From: a virus
DNA length: 26,902 nucleotides
Virus record (IMG/VR): IMGVR_UViG_3300047557_004134
Span: 1-26,902 of that record
Direction: 5' to 3' (one strand)
The translations under genes and the position numbers were made by a program. A model generated the notes under the pieces. That model ran no database searches. It had not been told where the DNA came from and saw only the letters and a program-made list of their open reading frames with translations. Every line of letters begins with the position of its first letter. The first letter of the stretch is position 1. Of the stretch, positions 5,943 through 12,319 are shown piece by piece.

Positions 5943-6901
5943 TTTTTTTTTTCTTCGTTCTTTGCTGATTTGGTCGCTGTTGCATACATCACTGATTTAG
6001 CTCTCTCACCATAACGAGCTTTAAAACCAGCAAGATTCTTTTTCATACCTTTTACGATACGCTCTTTTTCAGCAGTCTCACCTTTGGTTAGAGTGCGTTC
6101 ATCAACCTGTTCAATTTCTTCTTTTGTTAATCGTTCAACTGCTTTGCCGATGCCTGCGTGACGCTTTTGAGCAACGGCATTAAATCTGTCAGATAGTCTA
6201 GATGACGCTGCTTTTGCGCTAGGTTTTCTAGATTTTTCTGCCTTATTCTTAAAGTCGGCTCCAAGTGAACGAGAAGCACCAACATCTCTTGCTGCACTTT
6301 TCACATAAGAACCCAGTGTTGATTTTGACAATTCATCAATCTGCTCAACTTCTTCTGGAAGTTTAGGTTTTTTGGCATGAATGGATTTGTCATGTGGATA
6401 GAATGGGTTTTTGCCTATTCTATCTTTAATTTTATCTTTAAGAATATCTTGTGTTACTTTTTTGGTCGTTGGCTGACTTAGGAGTCTATGTCTTTCTCTT
6501 GTCTGAGCAGAGGGTTCGTCCAAAAAATCACCTTGACCTGCTTCATCAACCTGTTCAACTTCTTCTTTTTTCATTGGCTCATCTTTAACAGGTTTTCTGT
6601 TATAAACAGTTCCTGTTGAAATTTTCTTAGAATCAAATCCGGCCTTTTCACCTGGTTTAGTAGGTAATTGACTTTTATAGTTTTTAAGATCGAATGGATT
6701 GTTATGTGATGTTTCGTCAACTTTTTCAACTTCTTCTTTTTTAACTTCTGGCTTTTCACCACGAAGAATCTTGAAATCGTGAGCATCAATCTTGTTGTTC
6801 TTGTTTTTATCGATTTTGTGTTGGTCGCCTTTTAAAGCTTCTTGTTGAAGAACATTTTTGATGGTGTCGGCAACTGCATCAAATTTTTTTATATTAATCA
6901 T
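5939..6901 (-). CDS. EF-hand-like, repeat-rich phage protein with RYGERAKSVMYATATK motif
   Basis: This is a 320-aa Lys/Glu-rich protein. Residues 31-42, DKNKNNKIDAHD, match an EF-hand calcium loop, with acidic or Asn ligands at positions 1, 3, 5, 9 and 12 and Ile at 8; the Gly usual at 6 is Asn. Four acidic motifs follow: KEEVEKVDE (55-63), KEEVEQVDE (112-120), PEEVEQIDELSKSTLGSY (182-199) and KEEIEQVDE (260-268). The C-terminus has MKKNLAGFKARYGERAK then SVMYATATKSAK, a motif I recall from many marine phage proteins. The annotated end is NEEKKK on an A10 run, and a 46-codon -1 extension follows. GAGG lies six bases before the ATG. The function is unknown; an internal virion protein is the working guess. 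Confidence 0.75.
   Translation of the reverse strand: MINIKKFDAVADTIKNVLQQEALKGDQHKIDKNKNNKIDAHDFKILRGEKPEVKKEEVEKVDETSHNNPFDLKNYKSQLPTKPGEKAGFDSKKISTGTVYNRKPVKDEPMKKEEVEQVDEAGQGDFLDEPSAQTRERHRLLSQPTTKKVTQDILKDKIKDRIGKNPFYPHDKSIHAKKPKLPEEVEQIDELSKSTLGSYVKSAARDVGASRSLGADFKNKAEKSRKPSAKAASSRLSDRFNAVAQKRHAGIGKAVERLTKEEIEQVDERTLTKGETAEKERIVKGMKKNLAGFKARYGERAKSVMYATATKSAKNEEKKK
5942..5952 (-). other. Candidate -1 ribosomal frameshift site (A10-G)
   Basis: The gene ends GAA GAA AAA AAA AAG TAA. It contains A-AAA-AAG, the heptamer used for -1 frameshifting in E. coli dnaX, immediately before the stop codon. Slipping back one base reads GTA AAT GAG and joins the 46-codon extension. I saw no strong downstream hairpin (only a weak GGC/GCC stem) and no strong internal Shine-Dalgarno. 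A sequencing or assembly error in the homopolymer (A11) would give the same joined product. Confidence 0.5.
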
Positions 6902-6928
6902 TTTTTCCTCGCTTTTTGGTGAAACTGT

Positions 6929-7603
6929 TTAACAATTCCATTTTCTTAGTGATTTGTTTATTCTAGAATTTGGATCTCTTGCTGTTTTTGCTGAAGTTAA
7001 TTTAGCCTTCATGCCACTCATTCTTCTACAAAAGCTCAGTCTGCGTTTTGCTGCTTTTGAACCTTTTTTTAATTTACTTGGCTTAGTTGTAACTGCCATA
7101 GACAATTTTGAACCAGGATTTGCTCTACGATATGATGCAATGCCCTTACGATTTAATCCACCTGATGCAGATTTGCCTTCTTTTCGTTGCCATGCAGGGG
7201 AGGCTTCGTCCAATTCAACTTCTTCTTTTTTCATCGGTTCATTTTTAACGGGTTCATTTTTAACGGGTTCACTTGTTTTTTTCCAAGTATAAGGACGATC
7301 ACCCGGTTCAAATCCTCTTTTTTTCATTTGTTCTCTTGCTTTGGCAGCTCTAACATAATCGAAACCTGACCTCATGGCTTCGGAAATATCATCTTCTTCT
7401 TTGAGGTTGTTTGCAGCCGATACAAAAGCTTTACCTTTAGCTTCTGCTGCACCACCCTGAGAACCTTGCATCTTTTCTCTATCAGCCTGATCTTGATATT
7501 CTTTAGCTTTATCCAACAGATGTTTTTTCTGTCTCTTTATTTCTGCTGCATCCATTCTATTGGTTTCAGCAGTAGACTCTAGAAATTGTTTGAATTTTTT
7601 CAT
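6929..7603 (-). CDS. Basic phage protein, DUF6321-like C-terminal domain, capsid-targeting-like N-terminus
   Basis: This 224-aa protein begins MKKFKQFLES, close to the M-x-x-F-x-x-F-[LI]-x-E peptide. A charged helical region follows. Next come two perfect EPVKN pentapeptides plus EPMKKEEVELDEA (112-134), a repeat shared with the 320-aa neighbour. From 135 the sequence SPAWQRKEGKSASGGLN, SYRRANPGSK, RRLSFCRRMSGMKAKLTSAK and DPNSRIN...LRKWNC is very basic. I recognise it from memory as the DUF6321-type domain of phages and algal viruses. A DNA-binding internal head protein would fit, but this is inference. The ATG overlaps the previous stop as ATGA; only a weak AAGAAG ribosome site is visible. 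Confidence 0.78.
   Translation of the reverse strand: MKKFKQFLESTAETNRMDAAEIKRQKKHLLDKAKEYQDQADREKMQGSQGGAAEAKGKAFVSAANNLKEEDDISEAMRSGFDYVRAAKAREQMKKRGFEPGDRPYTWKKTSEPVKNEPVKNEPMKKEEVELDEASPAWQRKEGKSASGGLNRKGIASYRRANPGSKLSMAVTTKPSKLKKGSKAAKRRLSFCRRMSGMKAKLTSAKTARDPNSRINKSLRKWNC
7236..7270. repeat. 15-bp tandem repeat, 2.3 copies
   Basis: The unit GGTTCATTTTTAACG occurs twice in perfect tandem (7236-7250, 7251-7265), followed by GGTTC. On the minus strand it encodes EPVKN-EPVKN-EP in the linker of the 224-aa protein. A similar single copy (KPVKDEP) occurs in the 320-aa protein. The size keeps frame and suggests slippage or unequal recombination in a linker. Confidence 0.9.
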
Positions 7604-9399
7604 TTTTTCTTCTTCTTTTTTGAAATTTCAACTGTTGGTATTAATTTATCCTTCACATTTTCTAGAGGTTCTTTATTTGAAGAACCACTCAAAACTCCAG
7701 CTAAACCCATTGATGAACTGCTTGGATCATTATAATCTTCTCTAAAAGTTCTAAAAGACCTGAATTCTTTTTGTTCACGATAAGTAACATCACCTAATCC
7801 AGACATAGGATAAACTGTTCCTTGTTGTCTAGTGTCAAATTCTGGACCTATACCTGCCAAATTCCTAAGTCTCTGACTTACTGTTGGCATGTCAACTTTG
7901 CCTTTTCTTTTTATTTTTTCTTTGTCTTTGCTGAAGTTTGTTTCTTTTGGCTGTGGTTGGACTTTGTACGTGGCTTGGTCTTCTTCACTATAGGTTCTGA
8001 AGATGTAACTACCTCTTCTTTTTGGGGCGTCCCATCTGATATCATCGGTGTTGGGGTCACTGGCTCGGTTGTCTGGGGTGTTGTCGGCTGGACCTGGGGC
8101 TGTTCGACTTGAGCTGTTCTTTGTGTAAAGTCCAGTGGATGTTTCTCGCTTGAGTTTGTACCTTTCAACCAATCTAGAATTCGTTTTAACATTTTCATTT
8201 TCCTTCACTGTTATGATTTTATTTTCATTTCCTTTGAACCACAGGTATGCGGATTCGTTAAAATTTTGAGTCTCAATAAATGTATTTATTTTTTGATAGG
8301 TGTCAGTAATTTGTTCTTCTAGCTCATCAAAATTGCCATTATTGTTGAAATGTACAAAATTGGAAAAATTGTTGCGATAATGTGATTTGTATTTTTGTGA
8401 TTGCATCCATTTTTCTTGACGAATTGATTCTGATACCATCTTCGTCAACTTCATGTTTCTTTCTTTGCTTGTTTCGTTTGATGTATCAACGAACACCATC
8501 ATCGTTTCATATCCAAGTTCTTCTAATTCTTCTTTTATGTGTACCATTTTTTCAGCCAAATCAGCTGGTCCATTAATAATCAATGGCATTCTATTTTTGA
8601 TAGAATCTCTACGATAGTCATTTGTTTTTTCAGCCAAAGTCATTTTATCTTGCAGATATTCATAAATTTGGGTAACATTCAGTTCAACTGCTTTGTTTTC
8701 AGAGATAGCTTCTCTCAGAATAATATCTTTACCAGAACCTGGCCCACCAGTTACAAATATGGCTTTAAACATACCACGCGAATAGTTTTCATTTATTCCC
8801 ATACCCTTTCTAACATCACGAAATAGTTCTCTGGCATGGTTTTCTGAAACATGTTTCGGCACACCTTGTTTGAAAGAAACAAAATCATTATTTTTTGCAT
8901 GTTCTCTCATTTTTGAGGCTGACATACCCTCAACACTGTCAGAATCGGGATCTCTTTGACCGGCAGATTTAACTTCAATCTTTTTAAAATTGTATAGTGA
9001 ACCAGAAGATGTTCCGTTGTATTGTTTCAATTTTTGTTCATATTCTGGAACACGGTCTGAACCAGCAACCATAATTAAATGATCATGGCCAATTGCATTG
9101 AGTGCTGCAGCATGTTGTAGGAATGTTGGTTTTTCTTTGTTTGATGAAATTATATTGGTGTTTGGAAAAAATCTTTTTGCATGTTTTAGTTTATCTTTGA
9201 CCATCAGAGGATTCTTTTTTGAATCGACGGAATGTGAAACGACAATAACGTGCGGCGCATGATAATCTTTTGCGATTTCTTTCACTCTGTTGACCAATTT
9301 TTCATGACCCGTTGTTACAGGGTTCATTCTACCAAAAGCCATAACGACAGGTTTTTCTGTCTTGGATTGATCTTGTAATCTTTTCAGAAACGAGTCCAT
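7600..9399 (-). CDS. Nucleotidylyltransferase-P-loop kinase fusion with long tail
   Basis: The protein has 599 aa. Residues 17-200 form a HIGH-superfamily nucleotidylyltransferase: AFGRMNPVTTGH (21-32) carries the (T/H)xGH site and SASKMR (160-165) matches the ISSTxxR-like motif, as in NMN adenylyltransferase and cytidylyltransferases. Residues 210-370 hold a P-loop domain with Walker A GGPGSGKD (218-225), probably a nucleotide or small-molecule kinase. This order resembles NadR (adenylyltransferase plus ribosylnicotinamide kinase), but the substrate is unknown. The remaining 220 residues are polar and unassigned, ending in a Lys run. A second same-strand reading frame overlaps the tail (7911-8192). 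The stop overlaps the next ATG as ATGA, next to an A-AAA-AAG heptamer. The start directly abuts the upstream stop. Confidence 0.85.
   Translation of the reverse strand: MDSFLKRLQDQSKTEKPVVMAFGRMNPVTTGHEKLVNRVKEIAKDYHAPHVIVVSHSVDSKKNPLMVKDKLKHAKRFFPNTNIISSNKEKPTFLQHAAALNAIGHDHLIMVAGSDRVPEYEQKLKQYNGTSSGSLYNFKKIEVKSAGQRDPDSDSVEGMSASKMREHAKNNDFVSFKQGVPKHVSENHARELFRDVRKGMGINENYSRGMFKAIFVTGGPGSGKDIILREAISENKAVELNVTQIYEYLQDKMTLAEKTNDYRRDSIKNRMPLIINGPADLAEKMVHIKEELEELGYETMMVFVDTSNETSKERNMKLTKMVSESIRQEKWMQSQKYKSHYRNNFSNFVHFNNNGNFDELEEQITDTYQKINTFIETQNFNESAYLWFKGNENKIITVKENENVKTNSRLVERYKLKRETSTGLYTKNSSSRTAPGPADNTPDNRASDPNTDDIRWDAPKRRGSYIFRTYSEEDQATYKVQPQPKETNFSKDKEKIKRKGKVDMPTVSQRLRNLAGIGPEFDTRQQGTVYPMSGLGDVTYREQKEFRSFRTFREDYNDPSSSSMGLAGVLSGSSNKEPLENVKDKLIPTVEISKKKKKK
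7911..8192 (-). CDS. Candidate overlapping gene inside the tail of the 599-aa gene
   Basis: A second same-strand frame encodes about 93 aa: an amphipathic start (MLKRILDWLKG), a Pro/Thr/Gln-rich middle, and a Lys-rich end (QTSAKTKKK). The ATG at 8192 has AAGGA about eight bases upstream; the ATG at 8198 is too close to it. The stretch around 8040-8115 is richer in G+C than its surroundings, which could reflect coding in two frames. Both frames look protein-like. I cannot tell whether this one is translated; it may be a chance open frame opposite a low-complexity linker. Confidence 0.35.
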   Translation of the reverse strand: MLKRILDWLKGTNSSEKHPLDFTQRTAQVEQPQVQPTTPQTTEPVTPTPMISDGTPQKEEVVTSSEPIVKKTKPRTKSNHSQKKQTSAKTKKK

Positions 9400-10371
9400 T
9401 TAATCTTTGTGTCCTATTGATTTTTTAAAAGCAAATAAATGCTCATCATTATCTAAATCGACATGGCTTTTATTTAAACCTTTTTTGCCGTCTGGGTGAA
9501 AAGCAACGGTTCTTGCTAATTTATTTCCTTTTTGTTTTTCACGAATTCTCCACATGCCTTTTCCACTTATTCTTGGAAGTCCATGGCCGGTAGCATCGGT
9601 TTTACCAACACTGTATGTTCCATGGCCGCCGACCTGTACTACGTGAACGTGATGATCTTGTAAGTATGCTTCCGCCGGACTTAAATCTGGATGTTTAATT
9701 TCAATAGTTTTTGCTCGACCAGAAGAAGTTGTTTCAGTTTTTTCTGGATCAGGAAAATGTTTGTTCATGTGTTCAATTATGCCAGATTTTTCAATTTGTT
9801 TTGCGTATAACGGACGTTTTTCTCTAGCTTTATCACCAATGTGCCAGCCTTTTCCTTTTGCAAAATGTATCGTCAATTGTCCCATTGCGGCTGTTACGCC
9901 ATCCTTAGTTTCACCATTTAATAGATTTCCATCAACTGTGGCAGGATGAAAGATATTTTTCTTTTTATTTTCAATTGCAAAATCTGTTCCTGCCGTGGAA
10001 CCCGCACCAGATAAATGTGATGGCATAATATTGTGTAATTTCATTCTTTCCACAAATCTAGTTTCATAATCATGGCCTTTGTTTTTTGGTGTTTCGCCTG
10101 GTTTGTATAGCTTTGATATTGGAATAACGTGCTCATTTCCGACTTTATCTTCAGCTTTAACGTGATATTTACCATTAATTTGAGAAACTGATTTCAGTTT
10201 AACTTGTGAACCAGCCGGCAGTTCTTCATGTTCCAATGCTAGTGTATGTGTGTGTTCCTTTGCACCAATATATGGCGTTACGTATTTTTTAACATGGTCT
10301 TCACCAGCTGAACCAGAAGCTGTCATTTTTCCGCGGCCTTCAATCAAAAAACTCTTAAATGATAAAGTCAT
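9400..10371 (-). CDS. Predicted PD-(D/E)XK nuclease with capsid-targeting-like N-terminus
   Basis: This 323-aa protein starts MTLSFKSFLIEG, which (with one extra residue) fits the capsid-targeting-like peptide. The core shows GHDYETRFVERM (99-110), GAGSTAGTDFAI (122-133) with D130, then LNGETKDGVTAAMGQ (151-165) with E154-T-K156 and Q165. A helix Glu, a motif Asp, an E-x-K and a following Gln are the expected order of a PD-(D/E)XK nuclease active site. An N-terminal segment (about 45-95) looks like a small beta domain. DNA cleavage is predicted from these residues only. It stands between a ligase-like and a nucleotidylyltransferase gene. AAGGA is about nine bases before the ATG; one base separates it from the preceding stop. 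Confidence 0.6.
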   Translation of the reverse strand: MTLSFKSFLIEGRGKMTASGSAGEDHVKKYVTPYIGAKEHTHTLALEHEELPAGSQVKLKSVSQINGKYHVKAEDKVGNEHVIPISKLYKPGETPKNKGHDYETRFVERMKLHNIMPSHLSGAGSTAGTDFAIENKKKNIFHPATVDGNLLNGETKDGVTAAMGQLTIHFAKGKGWHIGDKAREKRPLYAKQIEKSGIIEHMNKHFPDPEKTETTSSGRAKTIEIKHPDLSPAEAYLQDHHVHVVQVGGHGTYSVGKTDATGHGLPRISGKGMWRIREKQKGNKLARTVAFHPDGKKGLNKSHVDLDNDEHLFAFKKSIGHKD

Positions 10372-10372
10372 T

Positions 10373-11575
10373 TTATATGTTCCTTATGCCTGCAAAATTT
10401 CTACGAGAGAATTCAGCACGATTGACAAATTTGTCCGTATCATTGTTGTGATGGAATACATATCCTTCGGGGTTAGCATCTTCACCTGCATGTTTGTGTT
10501 GAAAGTCTTGTTGTTGATTCATCACACCAATTAAAACATTTTTAGCGTCTTGCAAATGTTTATGTAATTTGAAAAGATTGTTATAGTGTTTTTTATTTCT
10601 TTCTATTTTACTTAACTCATTTGATAAAGTCAACTGTTTGGCTTCTTTATTTTTTTCAACTTTTAATTTTTCTATATCTTTACTAGCTTTATTTTCAATC
10701 CATTTCTTAAAATTTTCATGATTAGGTTCTTCACCGGATCTCACCGTGTGATTCATATACGATTCTAAGTGTTTACCAACTCCTTGGTGATCTCTTGTTC
10801 CAGGATACATGTCTGTTCCATGTGTGTCGTGTACACTTTTTGCCAGTGTTATATGTTTGTTGAATTCTTTCTTTTCTTTTGAACCAAAGTGTACTTTACT
10901 GGTGTCCATTCTAGGATCAACTGAATAAACATCTGGATGTTGTTTGAACTTTTCGTGATTTACTTCATGTGAAGCGCTCAGACTAGAAGCATCTTCACCA
11001 TGATAGGAGAGATGTGTAACAACACCAATTTTTGCTTTTTTGACTTTATTCGATTCTTCACCGTGAGCCGTGTAGGTTAGTCCAGAAGGATTAGGACGAA
11101 ATGAATGACCGCCATCTTTTTCCTTAACTTTGTCACCTTTAGCTGTGCCGAACATCATATCACCTTGATAAACACCCTCTTTTGGTGAAATTTTTGGCAA
11201 ATGAACAAGTGCGTCTTTTAGTTTACTAACTAATCCAGGTGCATGGCCATGATTTTTTACTATGTCTTCTGGAGTATAGTTGATTTTTGGTGTTTTGTTA
11301 AAAGCTGATTTCGAGGCAACAAAAAATTTACCATTTTTGGGATGGTGTCCATAAACTATTGCCGGCGAACCATCATACTTTGTTGTTAACTCAGAGGTCT
11401 TTTTTCCTTTTGAAATGTGATCCGCGGCTCCCATCAAAGAATTAATTGCGTGGTCAAATCCGGACTCACCTGTCTGCAATGGACGATCTTCAACGTGAGT
11501 CAAATGCTTAATTTGACGGCTTGCACCTTCTTCTGGATCAATTTGTTCTTTTAGGAAACTTTTGAAAGTTAACAT
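10373..11575 (-). CDS. KxDG nucleotidyltransferase (ligase-fold)-like protein, DUF6267-like
   Basis: The ATG at 11575 is chosen over a GTG at 11596 because AGAGG lies five bases upstream; this gives 400 aa. It opens MLTFKSFLKEQ, an exact fit to the capsid-targeting-like pattern. TTKYDGSPAIVYG has K66-x-D-G69, the lysine nucleotidylation motif of DNA/RNA ligases and capping enzymes. YQGDMMFG (136-143) sits where motif III would be, and NPEGYVF (368-374) resembles motif IV (EGxV). Motif V (KxK) is not clear. Lys/His-rich helices (285-365) separate the last two. From memory it resembles a phage family labelled DUF6267. Ligase-fold membership is a strong hint; the substrate is unknown. A late promoter precedes it. 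Confidence 0.65.
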   Translation of the reverse strand: MLTFKSFLKEQIDPEEGASRQIKHLTHVEDRPLQTGESGFDHAINSLMGAADHISKGKKTSELTTKYDGSPAIVYGHHPKNGKFFVASKSAFNKTPKINYTPEDIVKNHGHAPGLVSKLKDALVHLPKISPKEGVYQGDMMFGTAKGDKVKEKDGGHSFRPNPSGLTYTAHGEESNKVKKAKIGVVTHLSYHGEDASSLSASHEVNHEKFKQHPDVYSVDPRMDTSKVHFGSKEKKEFNKHITLAKSVHDTHGTDMYPGTRDHQGVGKHLESYMNHTVRSGEEPNHENFKKWIENKASKDIEKLKVEKNKEAKQLTLSNELSKIERNKKHYNNLFKLHKHLQDAKNVLIGVMNQQQDFQHKHAGEDANPEGYVFHHNNDTDKFVNRAEFSRRNFAGIRNI

Positions 11576-11616
11576 AGTACCTCTAGAATGCAACACACTT
11601 TGGTTGCCCGTGGTTT

Positions 11617-11624
11617 TATTTATA
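11617..11624 (-). promoter_or_regulatory. T4-late-like promoter (TATAAATA)
   Basis: An exact TATAAATA on the minus strand lies in the short gap between the 225-aa gene (stop 11642) and the KxDG protein gene (ATG 11575). Its position at the boundary of the sugar block and the internal-protein block, with a leader of about 35 bases before a good AGAGG site, supports it as the promoter of the late block. Confidence 0.65.
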
Positions 11625-11641
11625 ATATTTTATCACAAGAA

Positions 11642-12319
11642 TCAATAATGTTCAATAGAACCTCCAGATAACCAACCAAAACAATGCAATTTATCAAATT
11701 CCACAAGATGTTGTTTTGGTATATTTACAAAGTGTGCGTGTTCGGTGTCTAAGGAATTCAATAAATTAAAGTTTTTGACAAGCACTTCAAGGTAATTGTC
11801 TAAAAGTGATGGGCAAAAAGAAAACATTCTTGTAATTAATAAATGGCTGGCACCGAACTGTGGTTGGCCCATCCAAGTGGGTATGCGCTTTTTGAAAACA
11901 TATTTTCCGAAAATATTGTGTTCCTCTGCATCGAAATCGGCCTCAAGCATACTTCTTCCAGAAAATTTAAATATTCTCTTGCAATCTTTTATGAAGGGCT
12001 GCATTTTGGCATGAGATAGTGTGTGAAATAGAAGTGCAGTTTCTGCCATGCTGGAGTGGCCAATAGAAGATAGTTTTTTAACATCTTCATTTTGTGTTAA
12101 ATCATAATAAAAGTTGCAAAAACCACTTATTGTCTGTTTATCTGCTTCTGAGACTTCTTTGACTGAGCTGTCTGTTAGTAATATGATTGCTTTACTATCT
12201 TTCTCTCTGATGCTTTGTAAAGTCTTTATTGTTTGTTCAAACCTCTGTTCTGGTGTCCAAACCCCGGTCACAGGTCTTAAAGCTGAAGTAACAATGTACA
12301 AATTCTTATCTGGTATCAT
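11642..12319 (-). CDS. Unknown protein of the sugar block, possibly glycosyltransferase-like
   Basis: This 225-aa soluble protein starts NLYIVTSALRPVTGVWTPEQRFEQTIKTLQSIRE, an alternating strand/helix opening like the first half of a GT-A fold. KRIFKFSGRSMLEADFD sits near the middle. A (K/R)xSGR motif recurs, from memory, in glycosyltransferase-like proteins of aquatic phages and bacteria. A clear DxD pair is missing; E-A-D-F-D is the nearest acidic cluster. It is the last gene of the overlapping sugar run, sharing four bases (ATGA) with the nucleotidyltransferase-HAD gene, which supports a role in the same pathway. The identification is weak. Confidence 0.55.
   Translation of the reverse strand: MIPDKNLYIVTSALRPVTGVWTPEQRFEQTIKTLQSIREKDSKAIILLTDSSVKEVSEADKQTISGFCNFYYDLTQNEDVKKLSSIGHSSMAETALLFHTLSHAKMQPFIKDCKRIFKFSGRSMLEADFDAEEHNIFGKYVFKKRIPTWMGQPQFGASHLLITRMFSFCPSLLDNYLEVLVKNFNLLNSLDTEHAHFVNIPKQHLVEFDKLHCFGWLSGGSIEHY

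Larger units (their letters stand above)
5065..7225 (-). repeat. Dispersed EEVEQ(L/I/V)DE protein-coding modules
   Basis: Related short modules occur at 5065-5088, 6098-6121, 6332-6355, 6542-6565, 6713-6736 and 7205-7225, encoding EEVEQLDE, EEIEQVDE, EEVEQIDE, EEVEQVDE, EEVEKVDE and EEVELDE. Partial forms at 4570-4587 and 5191-5238 lie outside this span. Two copies extend into a longer shared unit, (L/I)DEL-x-KSTL-x-SY (5065-5088 and 6332-6355 and onward). The DNA (for example TTCAACTTCTTC on the plus strand) is also similar between copies. Confidence 0.8.

Noticed and set aside
6571-6789. Same-strand 72-aa open frame within the 320-aa gene
   Set aside because: No ribosome site, poly-Lys low-complexity translation, and the main frame carries recognisable motifs across the region.
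8284-8291. AATAAATA late-promoter-like match inside the 599-aa gene
   Set aside because: It lies in mid-gene, about 90 bases from the candidate overlapping frame; a chance match in AT-rich DNA is likely.
11597-11641. Possible terminator hairpin before the late promoter
   Set aside because: GGTTGCCC and GTGGTT do not pair as an inverted repeat, and no U-tract follows a stem on the minus strand.
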